Counted from the stretch's first letter, positions 1 through 9,057 are shown. The stretch: 64,000 nucleotides of DNA from Pseudanabaena sp. Chao 1811 (GCF_027942295.1 NZ_CP101416.1:1962001-2026000); one strand, 5' to 3'. The notes: a model not told the origin generated them from the sequence alone. Numbers and translations are program-made.

Positions 1-1
1 C

Positions 2-2017
2 CATGCGCTCTGCATGTTGGAGTCGCGCATTCCCGATGGTTTAAAAACCATTGCCGAACTCAAGCAAAAGGGGCATCCCGTCGCTTTTGTTGGTGATGTC
101 GTTGGCACAGGCTCCTCCCGCAAATCCGCGATTAACTCGGTGCTGTGGCACATCGGCAACGACATTCCTTTCATTCCCAATAAGCGATCGGGCGGCGTAA
201 TTTTAGGAAGTACGATCGCGCCGATCTTCTTTAACACTGCCGAAGATGCAGGAGCCTTACCCATCCAATGTGATGTCACCAAATTGGAAACTGGCGATGT
301 GATTACCATTCATACTCGTGAAGGTAAAATCACGAACGCCGCAGGGGAAACTCTTTCTACTTTCAGCCTCACCCCCGACACGATCGCCGATGAAGTTCGC
401 GCAGGTGGTAGAATTCCCCTCCTAATCGGTCGTAGCCTCACCGCTAGAACCCGTCAGGCTCTGGGACTTCCCGCCAGCGATGTGTTCATCCTTCCCGCCA
501 CTCCCGCCGACACAGGCAAAGGCTACACCCTCGCGCAAAAAATGGTCGGCAAAGCTTGCGGTGTCGCTGGTGTGCGTCCCTACACTTCCTGCGAACCCTT
601 AATGACCACCGTAGGTTCCCAAGACACAACAGGTCCCATGACTCGCGATGAGTTGCAAGAACTCGCTTGCTTAGGATTTAGCGCTGACTTGGTAATGCAG
701 AGCTTCTGCCATACTGCCGCCTATCCCAAACCCACCGACATCAAAACCCATAAGGAACTTCCCGACTTCTTCTCCAATCGTGGCGGCGTAGCGCTACGTC
801 CCAACGATGGCATTATCCATTCTTGGTTAAATAGAATGCTCCTGCCCGATACCGTTGGTACTGGTGGCGATTCCCATACCCGTTTCCCCTTGGGCATCTC
901 CTTCCCCGCAGGTTCTGGACTCGTTGCCTTCGCTGCTGCCCTTGGTATCATGCCCCTTGATATGCCTGAATCGGTCTTAGTTCGCTTTAAAGGCGAATTG
1001 CAACCAGGGGTAACATTGCGCGATATCGTGAATGCGATTCCCTACGTTGCCATTCAACGCGGCTTACTCACTGTTGAGAAGAAGAACAAAAAGAATGTCT
1101 TCGCAGGTCGGATTATGGAAATCGAAGGATTGCCAAATCTCAAAGTGGAACAAGCCTTTGAACTCACCGATGCCACTGCCGAGCGTTCCTGCTCTGGTAG
1201 CACGATCAAACTCAGTACGGAGACCGTTGCCGAATACTTGCGATCGAATATCGCTCTCATGAAGAACATGATCGCTCGCGGCTATAGCGATGCTAAGACC
1301 CTCTTGCGCCGTATCGCCAAAATGGAAGAATGGCTTGCCAATCCTGTATTGATGGAAGCTGATCCCGATGCGGAATATGCAGAAATCATCGAGATCGATC
1401 TCAATGAAATCAAGGAGCCAATTGTCGCCGCACCTAACGATCCTGACAATGTGAAGTTGCTCTCAGAAGTAGCAGGCGATCGCGTGGATGAAGTGTTTAT
1501 TGGTTCCTGCATGACCAATATCGGACATTACCGCGCCGCCGCTAAGGTTCTCGAAAAAGAAGCCGCCGTGAAAGCGCGTCTCTGGGTTGCACCACCTACC
1601 CGCATGGATGAGTTCCAACTCAAAGAGGAAGGAATCTACAGCACCTTTGGTGTCGCTGGAGCCAGAACCGAAGTCCCTGGATGCTCTCTCTGCATGGGCA
1701 ATCAAGCCCGTGTTGCTGATGGCGCGACTGTGTTCTCCACTTCCACCCGCAACTTCAATAATCGCATGGGCAAAGATGCTCAAGTCTATCTCGGTTCCGC
1801 CGAACTCGCGGCAGTCTGTGCCTTACTAGGTAAGATTCCGACTGTGGAAGAATATCAAGCGATCGTCACTAAGAAAATTGATCCTTTTGCCAGTGACCTC
1901 TATCGCTATCTCAACTTCGATCAGATCGCCAATTTTGAAGATCAAGGTCGGGTGATTGCCCTAGAAGATATGCCTCGCATTGAGGATATTTTGGGTATGC
2001 CTGTGGCTGCGAAGTAG
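2..2017 (+). CDS. acnB: Aconitate hydratase B (bifunctional aconitase/2-methylisocitrate dehydratase), 5' truncated by the window
   Basis: Citrate-isocitrate isomerisation in the TCA cycle, cytoplasmic, [4Fe-4S] enzyme. The visible 672 codons match the C-terminal three quarters of AcnB (about 860 residues in the family). The reading frame is open to the left edge (HALC precedes the first internal Met at 14), so the ATG at 14 is not the true start. The swivel-like segment with [16 protein letters not shown] comes first. The aconitase core follows, with GGDSHTRFP and the cluster ligands in [10 protein letters not shown] and GCSLCMGNQ. Codon use and HIP1 sites (e.g. near 1477) are typical of the core genome here. 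It ends 65 bp before xisH, with no strong terminator seen. Identification is secure; only the N-terminus is unseen. Confidence 0.97.
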   Translation, partial: HALCMLESRIPDGLKTIAELKQKGHPVAFVGDVVGTGSSRKSAINSVLWHIGNDIPFIPNKRSGGVILGSTIAPIFFNTAEDAGALPIQCDVTKLETGDVITIHTREGKITNAAGETLSTFSLTPDTIADEVRAGGRIPLLIGRSLTARTRQALGLPASDVFILPATPADTGKGYTLAQKMVGKACGVAGVRPYTSCEPLMTTVGSQDTTGPMTRDELQELACLGFSADLVMQSFCHTAAYPKPTDIKTHKELPDFFSNRGGVALRPNDGIIHSWLNRMLLPDTVGTGGDSHTRFPLGISFPAGSGLVAFAAALGIMPLDMPESVLVRFKGELQPGVTLRDIVNAIPYVAIQRGLLTVEKKNKKNVFAGRIMEIEGLPNLKVEQAFELTDATAERSCSGSTIKLSTETVAEYLRSNIALMKNMIARGYSDAKTLLRRIAKMEEWLANPVLMEADPDAEYAEIIEIDLNEIKEPIVAAPNDPDNVKLLSEVAGDRVDEVFIGSCMTNIGHYRAAAKVLEKEAAVKARLWVAPPTRMDEFQLKEEGIYSTFGVAGARTEVPGCSLCMGNQARVADGATVFSTSTRNFNNRMGKDAQVYLGSAELAAVCALLGKIPTVEEYQAIVTKKIDPFASDLYRYLNFDQIANFEDQGRVIALEDMPRIEDILGMPVAAK

Positions 2018-2082
2018 TTAGTTGATTTGCGTATAATGGGGGTGGATGAATTAGTTCACCCTCATTTTTTAGATTTAGAGCT

Positions 2083-2499
2083 ATGCCAGCCAAAGACATT
2101 TATCACGATGCAGTAAAAAATGCCCTCATCAAAGATGGCTGGGTGATCACGGCTGACCCTTATTTGATTCGATATAAGGATGTTGATTTGTTCGCTGACT
2201 TAGCTGCCGAAAAGCCAATCGCTGCCGAACGGCAAGGCAAAAAGATTGTGGTTGAGGTTAAAAGTTTTTTAAGTCCGTCACCAATGCGAGATTTTGAATT
2301 AGCATTGGGGCAGTACATTCTCTATCGAAATTTAATCCAGTTAACTGCCCCTGAATATGCTCTTTATCTAGCCATCAAGGAAAGCAGTTATCAAAACTTT
2401 TTTCTAAGGGATTCAATTCAAGACCTGATACGCATAGATTCAATTAAGTTATTAGTTGTGAATACAATGCAGGAGGAAATCTTACAATGGATAGATTAG
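2083..2499 (+). CDS. xisH: XisH family protein (fdxN element excision controlling factor-like, PD-(D/E)XK fold)
   Basis: 138 residues, the usual XisH length, starting MPAKDIYHDAVKNAL as family members do. XisH was named for its role in excision of the Anabaena fdxN element, but most copies are scattered through cyanobacteria without such an element, so the cellular role here is open. A PD-(D/E)XK-like nuclease signature is visible: acidic D33/D35 in YKDVDLFADL and E58-V-K60 in IVVEVKSF. It overlaps xisI by 13 bp, so the two are almost certainly co-translated. No XisF-type recombinase is in the window. XisH/XisI pairs are often found in accessory islands, which fits the caspase-NACHT genes just downstream. 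Confidence 0.92.
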   Translation: MPAKDIYHDAVKNALIKDGWVITADPYLIRYKDVDLFADLAAEKPIAAERQGKKIVVEVKSFLSPSPMRDFELALGQYILYRNLIQLTAPEYALYLAIKESSYQNFFLRDSIQDLIRIDSIKLLVVNTMQEEILQWID

Positions 2500-2828
2500 A
2501 CAAGTATCGTGATGTTATCAAAAAGATTTTGACTGAATATCATAGCTGGGCTACTAACTCTGATATTAGAGACAGAGAGAGTTGTCTAGTTTTTGATGAG
2601 GTTCACGATCAATATTTTTGGTTTTTAATGGGTTGGCAAGACAAGAGAAAATATAGAAACATTCAGGTACATATCCGTATTAAAAATCAAAAGATTTATA
2701 TTGAGGATGATTGGACTGAGGAGGGAATTGCAAATGAGTTGCTAACAGAAGGTATCCCTAAGTCTGATATTGTTTTGGCTTTTCATGATCCTGAGACTAG
2801 GAAGTTAACTGAGTTTGCTGTAGCTTAG
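2487..2828 (+). CDS. xisI: XisI family protein
   Basis: 113 residues, full family length. It starts MDRLDKYRDVIKKILTEY and carries the conserved YFWFLMGWQDKRKYRN and IYIEDDWTEEGIANELL segments of XisI. It overlaps the 3' end of xisH by 13 bp in a different frame, indicating translational coupling. XisI is the small obligate partner of XisH; its biochemistry is not established. By analogy with other nuclease-fold/small-partner pairs it could modulate XisH, but that is inference. HIP1-rich repeats start right after its stop codon. Confidence 0.92.
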   Translation: MDRLDKYRDVIKKILTEYHSWATNSDIRDRESCLVFDEVHDQYFWFLMGWQDKRKYRNIQVHIRIKNQKIYIEDDWTEEGIANELLTEGIPKSDIVLAFHDPETRKLTEFAVA

Positions 2829-2830
2829 TG

Positions 2831-2894
2831 ATCGCTGGTTAGTTTTATTTTTGAGGTGGCGATCACTGTTTATGGGATGGATAGGCGATCGCCT
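2831..2894. repeat. HIP1-containing repeat, left-flank copy
   Basis: Contains GGCGATCACTGTTTATGGGA followed by TGGATAGGCGATCGCC, preceded by GATCGCTGGTTAGTTTTATT. Nearly the same units recur at 7472-7674 on the far side of the caspase-NACHT gene. They are direct repeats in the same orientation. Confidence 0.7.
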
Positions 2895-3363
2895 ATTCAT
2901 TTCACAGATAAAATCGCTTGATTGTTGATAGATTTATGAGTGTAGCGATCACTTATTTATTTCATAGGTTATAAAATCAATAAGTGTATAATAAACGAAT
3001 ATTTCGGCATATTGAATTTTTAGTGCGTATGTCTTTTGTTAATCTTGACGAAATCTGGAAATTTATTAATGGCGACTTTAATAACATTGGAGTTGACAAA
3101 AGCGTAGTATTTTGGCAGATAATAAAAACTCGCCAATTCAGCCGTTGTAAGAATCTTTGCCATCTGAGTCACTCTATAGAGGTAAATATTTGCTCTATCA
3201 GAGTCTGATCTGACAAGTGATTAATCATGAGAGGTATTCAGCGTAGAGGAAGGAAAAGTCGGACAAATCAGGTTCTGAAAAATCTGACTCTGTTGGCTAT
3301 CGCAACCGCGTCACACATATTATGAAAAATACAAAGCACCATAATAAATAGAGGAATGAAGCA
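2895..3363. other. Intergenic region without a convincing gene
   Basis: About 470 bp, AT-rich, between the left repeat and the 185-residue protein. A 74-codon open frame at 2984-3208 has no recognisable homology, no good ribosome binding site and an odd composition, so I do not call it. A purine-rich GAGGA about 10 bp upstream of 3364 is a reasonable ribosome binding site for the next gene. The promoter of the caspase-NACHT unit probably lies here, but I cannot pick it out. Confidence 0.4.
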
Positions 3364-3921
3364 ATGAGCGAAATTTATAGGGGCACATTTCAAGAGTTAA
3401 AGCCAAAGTTGCTTGATTCTTTCAGCGATGAGCTACACGAGGACGACAGGTATGATGCCTTAACGTTAATCCGTTCCGAACTCGACGTGACCGAACCTAT
3501 TCAAGAAGAAGCAGAATACAGGTCGATCAACAGGGATCTCCTTAGCTCAGATTATTATGCCATTCATAATGACGATTTGAAGTTTTTGAAGGAATGTAGT
3601 GTTGTTGCGGCAGCAATCTACGCTGGCATGCCTAATCCAGTCGGAATTGCTGGAGGTCTCACAGCCTTTCTTTTTCGCTACCGAAAAAAGCGCGTGAAGC
3701 TCACAATGCAGGAAGGCGTTGTCTTGAAAACTCTTGCCAAAGCTCCATCCATCGGCTGGACTATTGATGAGCTGATCGAAAATAAACCGTTACTTAGGCT
3801 TGTTCCGATGCCTGATGTAGCAGCTATTTTAGAAAACCTCAAATCCGTCACCAAGGGCGACAACACAACTACCGCACTCGTGGCTCAGAATGGAAACCGA
3901 TGGAGGGCTATTGATGTCTGA
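3364..3921 (+). CDS. Hypothetical protein with hydrophobic segment and C-terminal winged-helix-like region, partner of caspase-NACHT
   Basis: 185 residues, not recognised as a named family. The N-terminal ~75 residues are acidic and helical. Residues ~76-102 are hydrophobic and glycine-rich (SVVAAAIYAGMPNPVGIAGG) followed by a basic stop-transfer-like FRYRKKR, so a single membrane segment is possible. The C-terminal ~75 residues (MQEGVVLKTLAKAP, then a repeated helix pattern and a terminal strand ending NRWRAIDV) look like a winged helix; this is a pattern reading, not a database match. The 3' end overlaps the caspase-NACHT start by 8 bp, so the two are one translational unit. A membrane-associated effector or adaptor role is inferred from context only. 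Confidence 0.7.
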   Translation: MSEIYRGTFQELKPKLLDSFSDELHEDDRYDALTLIRSELDVTEPIQEEAEYRSINRDLLSSDYYAIHNDDLKFLKECSVVAAAIYAGMPNPVGIAGGLTAFLFRYRKKRVKLTMQEGVVLKTLAKAPSIGWTIDELIENKPLLRLVPMPDVAAILENLKSVTKGDNTTTALVAQNGNRWRAIDV

Positions 3922-6900
3922 GTCCCAAGTACCTCGCGAAAATGGAAGGCGCATAGCCGTCCTCTGTGGAGTTGACGAAGTACCTAAATCTACATTCCCG
4001 AAACTTGGTCGTGTGTCAGAAGAAATAGATGAACTCAAGAAACTGCTAACCACCGAACTCCACCCAAATTTACGGTTTGAGTTACACAAAGGAGAAACCT
4101 ATTCAGGAGAGGAACTCACAAGGGCTGGGTTGATAAAACTAATCAGAGGTCTAAAAGACTATGACAACACCGAATGCATTTTTTTTTACCTAGCTGGTCA
4201 TGGTTTTCCAAATCAAGATGTAGCCGACACCGAATTTTTAACCTACGATGCTTGGCCACTTGAAAGCAATCTGGGAGTACATCTCAGGCATCTACGAGGC
4301 TTGCTAAATCAACTCCCGGCAAAAAATAATATAGCAGTCCTTGACTTTTGCTATTCTGGTGCCATTTCCACCGAAAATTTGGACACCTTGTCCATCATTG
4401 CGTCGAGCCAAAGTGATCAGGTCGCTGATGCTGGGGGAAAGTCGCCGTCCTTCACCAGATGTCTGATTAATGCCATAAAAGAAGCCCAACCAAACCCGAA
4501 GGGTTTTGTTACATGGAATCAAATCGCACATTATGCAAGGACTGCGCACAAAGAAAAAAGCAACGTTGCGATAGCAAAGTATGATCCTGGTACTATTGGC
4601 GACTACCTGTTCAATTACCGTCCAGGAACTCCAGAATCTTCTATTCAAGAGAGTGAGATTAGAATTCAGGAAGCAAAGAAAAATTACAAAGATAAAGTTC
4701 GGAACTGTTATAGCCAAATTCGATTGCTGGGTGGAGGAGAGATAAGCGTTGAACGGCTTTATGTACCTGTGCGGGTAATAAATCAATTATCTCGAGACAA
4801 TAAAGATTCTAGCTCGATGCAGCGTAAATTTGATTTTAAGAATGATCGCTACGGATTAGGAAAGCGAAAAAATCAATACTTTAAGGAAGGAATTGATATT
4901 GCCAAAATCAAACCCAAACTTGCAGTTTTTGGAAAACCTGGATCTGGTAAAACCACGTTTCTGAGAAATTTAGCTGTAGACTGGTGCAAAGATAAGTTCT
5001 TCCCAGAACTAGTTGCTGTTTTAATAGAACTACGTAAGATAAAAGTCTCAGATGATAATTGGAATTTAATTCAAGAAATAGATAAGGAGCTACAATTAGA
5101 GAACTGGGATGAATTTGATCTGTTAAAAAAAGATATTAGAAACTTAAAAGAAAATATAGACCACCTAGAAGAACAGATTCGGATATGTAATAAAGATATT
5201 AAGAATAATAATAAAAAGCTAGAGGAACTGGACTTAAATAAAGACGAAAAAAGAAAAATCGATAAAGAATCACAAAAAATAAACCAGGCTATACAGACGA
5301 AACGCAAGATTAAAGAGGCTTCATCAGAAAAAATGGGGGCTTTAAAAATAAAATTGAAAGCACAACCGTTAGAAATATTGTTGCGCGGTAGGCTTCTCCT
5401 TCTAATAGATGGATTGGATGAGGTTAGCACGATTGAGCTCAGAAGAAATGTTGTCAATCAGCTTAGAGAATTTCATAATTCTAACAATCGTTTAATTTTT
5501 ACCTGTCGCACGCAAATTGAAGAAGTGGAAGCGGTTCTTGCTGATTTCACCCTAGTTGAAGTAGTAGATTTTGATTATGAACAGGCCCAAAAATTTGTAA
5601 TAAATTGGCTTACGGCGAAAGATTATTCTCCTGAAGAGGCAAAAAAGCGATGGGTAAGAATTGATCAAGCTATTCAAAAAAATCCTGACCTGAAGGAAAT
5701 GACAGTAATTCCTATATTACTGAGCTTGATGTGTTTGTACGTAGACAAATTTGACAACGAAGAAGAAGACATTGAAATCTTTAAAAATCGAGAAATACTC
5801 TATGAAAAGGGAATTAACCTACTGTTAGACGACTGGAATAATGAAAAAAAAATTCATGAATGGCAAATTGGCAGTAAGACATATCACAAGCTAAAGCTAA
5901 ATGAAAAAAGAGAATTATTACAGGAACTTGCAGCTCATAAGTTCGAGAATCCGAATAACTTTGTGCTATTTGAGCAACCAGAAATCACAGACCAGATAGT
6001 CCAATGCCTGAATATGAAGGAGGCTGAAGGACTTCAGCCAACTGAACAAGCTCTTCAGGTTTTGAAAGCAATTGAAGCTCATCATGGGTTGTTAATTGAA
6101 AGGGCTGAGGAATTATGGTCTTTTTCTCACCTTACCTTTCAGGAACACTTTACTGTTCAATGGCTTATCAATCTCAGACCTGAAAAACTGGCTGAAAAAA
6201 TTGCGGATCAAAACTGGAGAGATACGATGAAAGGACTTATCAAATCCCAGCAACCTGCAGATCGTCTTGTGAATTTGATTAGGAAGTCTATAGATCTCAT
6301 TATTTCAAGAGATTCTGACCTAGCCCAGTACTTAAGTTGGGTTTCTAAGAAGGCAAGGGCTATAGAAGGGACGATTCAGGAAAAATATAAACCTGCCGCT
6401 ATTCGTGCATTCTATTTTTCTCGTGATCTTCACTTCGCAGATTCCCTATTAGAAGCAATCGACTCTGAATTCAAACGTAATTTCAATCGTAACTACTCAA
6501 ACAATTTTCAATTTGACATCGACGCAGAACTCTATAAAGCCCTTAGGTGGGCAAAGGATATCTGTGAAAATAGTCATCTAGCTCCGATAAATACTCGTCA
6601 TCTTATAGGCGCATTATCTCTAAATAATGCTCGCACACGTGCCTATGATTCTAACCCTAAGCGAGATTTGTCTCACAGTTTTGATCTTGGCTTTGACTCT
6701 AGGCTAGAAAATGATTTGGAGCAACTCCGAAGAGAAATTCCTGATTTTACCTCTGACCCGCAAGAACTTCAAAGTTGGTGGTTAGATCAAGGTAATCAAT
6801 GGCTTGAACAACTATGGAATACAATGAAAACTCATCGCGATATTCCTTACACCCAAAAACCTCTTAACGATCAGCAAAAGAAAACACTAGAAGACTATTA

Positions 6901-7018
6901 TAATGCTCATCATTTCTTGTTTGATTTAATAAAAATTGATGGATCAGTTAGCGAAAAGTGCTTATGTGAGATTGAATATGCTCTGTTTTTGCCTTGTGAA
7001 GAACAAAAACAACAGTAG
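3914..7018 (+). CDS. Caspase-like peptidase (C14) fused to NACHT NTPase, STAND-type conflict protein
   Basis: 1034 residues from the ATG at 3914 (an ATG 24 bp upstream is less likely because it deepens the overlap). Order: caspase domain (~12-230) with catalytic-type His in FYLAGHGF (~96) and Cys in LDFCYSGA (~146); linker; NACHT with Walker A GKPGSGKTT (~340-348) and Walker B LLLLIDGLDE (~494-503); helical region with SHLTFQEHF (~740); and a C-terminal helical domain resembling the NACHT-associated domain of cyanobacterial proteins (AIRAFYFSRD, ~830 on). About 85 Lys/Glu-rich residues (~400-482), predicted coiled coil by eye, interrupt the NACHT core between the Walker motifs. Known bacterial NACHT proteins act in antiphage defence; self-destruction by the protease on activation is the likely mode, by inference. 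The gene is AT-rich and lacks HIP1. Confidence 0.9.
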   Translation: MSESQVPRENGRRIAVLCGVDEVPKSTFPKLGRVSEEIDELKKLLTTELHPNLRFELHKGETYSGEELTRAGLIKLIRGLKDYDNTECIFFYLAGHGFPNQDVADTEFLTYDAWPLESNLGVHLRHLRGLLNQLPAKNNIAVLDFCYSGAISTENLDTLSIIASSQSDQVADAGGKSPSFTRCLINAIKEAQPNPKGFVTWNQIAHYARTAHKEKSNVAIAKYDPGTIGDYLFNYRPGTPESSIQESEIRIQEAKKNYKDKVRNCYSQIRLLGGGEISVERLYVPVRVINQLSRDNKDSSSMQRKFDFKNDRYGLGKRKNQYFKEGIDIAKIKPKLAVFGKPGSGKTTFLRNLAVDWCKDKFFPELVAVLIELRKIKVSDDNWNLIQEIDKELQLENWDEFDLLKKDIRNLKENIDHLEEQIRICNKDIKNNNKKLEELDLNKDEKRKIDKESQKINQAIQTKRKIKEASSEKMGALKIKLKAQPLEILLRGRLLLLIDGLDEVSTIELRRNVVNQLREFHNSNNRLIFTCRTQIEEVEAVLADFTLVEVVDFDYEQAQKFVINWLTAKDYSPEEAKKRWVRIDQAIQKNPDLKEMTVIPILLSLMCLYVDKFDNEEEDIEIFKNREILYEKGINLLLDDWNNEKKIHEWQIGSKTYHKLKLNEKRELLQELAAHKFENPNNFVLFEQPEITDQIVQCLNMKEAEGLQPTEQALQVLKAIEAHHGLLIERAEELWSFSHLTFQEHFTVQWLINLRPEKLAEKIADQNWRDTMKGLIKSQQPADRLVNLIRKSIDLIISRDSDLAQYLSWVSKKARAIEGTIQEKYKPAAIRAFYFSRDLHFADSLLEAIDSEFKRNFNRNYSNNFQFDIDAELYKALRWAKDICENSHLAPINTRHLIGALSLNNARTRAYDSNPKRDLSHSFDLGFDSRLENDLEQLRREIPDFTSDPQELQSWWLDQGNQWLEQLWNTMKTHRDIPYTQKPLNDQQKKTLEDYYNAHHFLFDLIKIDGSVSEKCLCEIEYALFLPCEEQKQQ

Positions 7019-7471
7019 AGTAGAAAAGATAGCACTGATTTCGTAAGATAATGTAATATCATCTGCCCCTATAGCTAAGCAATTAATTCACTATAGTAGA
7101 ACGATAGATCCCCCCACGGCACTAATTATGTCACGGAACCAAGTTTCTAGTTAGGGCTTTCTGAAAAAGCAATAAAAGCATACAAGCAATGGTTTTCAAG
7201 GAGATCGAAAACTCATAAGATACAAGGAAAAGTAAGGTAAATCAGACATCAAAAAGTTTGAGCAAGTCCAGGAAAAATGTCATCAAGATTTACACACTCA
7301 TAATTGACGTTTGTGATAATTGCCGTAATAGCTACTATTTAGCCGATATCCTTCGTGCTGTCCATGCAGTTGCAACTGGAAAAAGCTCTCCTGAGAGAAC
7401 TGAGCAAATTCCAGTCACTCGCCTAAAATCAGCTTAAATAATTAGGACGGTCGCCATATTTTGCTTTTGGT
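7019..7471. pseudogene. Intergenic region with probable degenerate coding remnants
   Basis: No intact gene. Short open stretches on the + strand read like protein but are broken by stops and frame changes: roughly 7150-7237 (LSEKAIKAYKQWFSRRSKTH), then KKFEQVQEKCHQDLHTHN near 7250-7305, then a frame ending at 7437 that contains NSYYLADILRAVHAVATG. They may be remnants of one gene with frameshifts. I do not recognise the family. The remnant sits between the caspase-NACHT stop and the right-hand HIP1 repeat array. Confidence 0.35.
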
Positions 7472-7674
7472 GAATAGGCGATCCCTGTTTAGTTGATTAA
7501 TTTTTAGAGAGGCGATCACTGTTTATGGTGATGGATAGGCGATCGCTGTTTGATTTATTTTTAGAGTGGTGATCGCTGTTTATGGGATGGATAGGCGATC
7601 GCTGGTTGATTTATTTTTTAGAGGGGCGATCGCTGGTTGTGCGAGATTGAATAGGCGATCGCTGATTGATTTTT
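7472..7674. repeat. HIP1-rich short tandem-like repeat array, right-flank copy
   Basis: Alternating units of the type ATAGGCGATCGCTG, TTGATTTATTTTTAGAG, and GGCGATCGCTGTTTATGGGA repeat imperfectly about three times at ~65-70 bp spacing. Four perfect or near-perfect GCGATCGC octamers occur in 200 bp. The same unit is present once at 2831-2894. Confidence 0.7.
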
Positions 7675-7772
7675 TGCGAGAAATGCTTTCTAGTTGTGTG
7701 AAATTGAGTAATTAGGTAAAATTCAGTATAAAATCTTACTTATAACTGTTTTTATGTCCTATTAACTTATCT

Positions 7773-8396
7773 ATGCAATATCCAGACCCTAAAAATCCTC
7801 ATCCAATGGCAGGATTTCCACAAGTTTGCTTTATTCAAAACACAGTTAATAACCCAAATATTATCATTGGTGACTACACCTATTACGACGATCCCGAAGA
7901 CTCAGAAAACTTTGAACGTAATGTTCTGTATCATTTTCCCTTCATTGGTGACAAGCTAATTATCGGTAAATTTTGCGCGATCGCGCGTGGCGTAAAATTC
8001 ATCATGAACGGTGCAAATCATAGTATGTCGGGCATCTCCACCTATCCATTTCAAATTTTTTGGAACGAATGGAAACCCCAAAATCTAGAATTTCCCTACA
8101 AAGGCGATACGGTGATTGGGAATGATGTTTGGATTGGCTATGAAGCGGTGATTATGGCAGGAGTTAAAATTGGTGATGGCGCGATTATTGCCTCCAAATC
8201 TGTGGTTACGAAAGATGTGCCTCCCTATGCGATCGTTGGTGGCAATCCTGCGACAGTCATCCGTCAGAGATTTGATGATCAGGCGATCGCCCAGCTACTG
8301 GAAATCGCATGGTGGAATTGGGATATGGAGAAGATCACTAGAAATCTGGATCGAATTGTAAGTGCGGATATCGTGGCTTTGCAAAATTGCATTTGA
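7773..8396 (+). CDS. Vat/CatB-type xenobiotic acetyltransferase (left-handed beta-helix)
   Basis: 207 residues, close to the length of Vat streptogramin A O-acetyltransferases and CatB-type chloramphenicol acetyltransferases. The fold is shown by hexapeptide repeats ([19 protein letters not shown] and [20 protein letters not shown]). The catalytic His is in ANHSMSG (H83, Vat numbering ~82). The family C-terminus is present: [15 protein letters not shown], then a helix with WWNW. It acetylates hydroxyl groups from acetyl-CoA in the cytoplasm. The sequence resembles Vat along its whole length, but substrate cannot be read from it: environmental homologues may act on other small molecules. The start ATG follows a long AT-rich leader and HIP1 repeats. 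It is in the same direction as the AAC(3)-like gene 132 bp downstream. Confidence 0.88.
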   Translation: MQYPDPKNPHPMAGFPQVCFIQNTVNNPNIIIGDYTYYDDPEDSENFERNVLYHFPFIGDKLIIGKFCAIARGVKFIMNGANHSMSGISTYPFQIFWNEWKPQNLEFPYKGDTVIGNDVWIGYEAVIMAGVKIGDGAIIASKSVVTKDVPPYAIVGGNPATVIRQRFDDQAIAQLLEIAWWNWDMEKITRNLDRIVSADIVALQNCI

Positions 8397-8528
8397 GTTA
8401 GGAATTACTAAGAATCTATCTCAATGCCGATTGCGATCGCTTAGAAATCATAGCTCTCAGTAATTGCGATCGCTGATTGTTAATGCGATCAGGTATGACT
8501 TCACACAAAATCTGGAGTGATTTTCCCA

Positions 8529-9026
8529 ATGACACATTCTGCGCCAATTAGTCTTTGCCAGCTTTCCGCCAAAGACCTAGCACTTATGGAGGAATTATTG
8601 GTTATCTTTGGAGAAGCTTTTGATGAAGTTGATACCTATAGCGCATCTCGTCCGAGTGAGGAATATCTCAAGCGTTTGCTAAGTAGCGATTATTTCATCG
8701 CCCTTGCAGCTTTAAAAAATGGAGCAGTAGTTGGAGGTCTCACCGCTTACGAACTACAAAAATTTGAGCAAGAGCGTAGTGAAATTTATATTTACGATCT
8801 GGCTGTTGCAGCAGATCATCGACGAGAAGGAATTGCCACAGCATTAATTCAGGAATTAAAGAAGATTGCGGTAGCACGAGCAGCCTACGTTATTTTCGTA
8901 CAGGCAGACATCGGCGATGATCCTGCGATCGCACTCTATACAAAGCTTGGTATTCGTGAAGATGTACTTCATTTTGACATTGCTGTTGACGATAATAGCG
9001 ATCACCTTGAGGAGATGGATTGTTAA
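8529..9026 (+). CDS. AAC(3)-I-like aminoglycoside 3-N-acetyltransferase (GNAT)
   Basis: 165 residues from the ATG at 8529; a GTG at 8517 is in frame but sits directly on the GGAG ribosome binding site, which favours the ATG. The GNAT fold has the acetyl-CoA loop in [11 protein letters not shown]. The sequence follows AAC(3)-I enzymes closely, with [36 protein letters not shown] and [11 protein letters not shown] at the expected positions. Family members acetylate the 3-amino group of gentamicin-type aminoglycosides. Whether this copy confers resistance is unknown. It is adjacent to a second antibiotic-type acetyltransferase. Confidence 0.88.
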   Translation: MTHSAPISLCQLSAKDLALMEELLVIFGEAFDEVDTYSASRPSEEYLKRLLSSDYFIALAALKNGAVVGGLTAYELQKFEQERSEIYIYDLAVAADHRREGIATALIQELKKIAVARAAYVIFVQADIGDDPAIALYTKLGIREDVLHFDIAVDDNSDHLEEMDC

Positions 9027-9057
9027 TGCGATCTTGTTTGACTTAATAAAACACCAA

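Noticed and set aside
2984-3208. 74-codon open frame between the left repeat and the 185-residue protein
   Set aside because: No recognisable family, no ribosome binding site, odd composition; probably chance.
7472-7674. Possible CRISPR array because of regularly spaced repeats
   Set aside because: Units are imperfect, the spacers are themselves repeated, and the units are HIP1-type; no cas genes are nearby.
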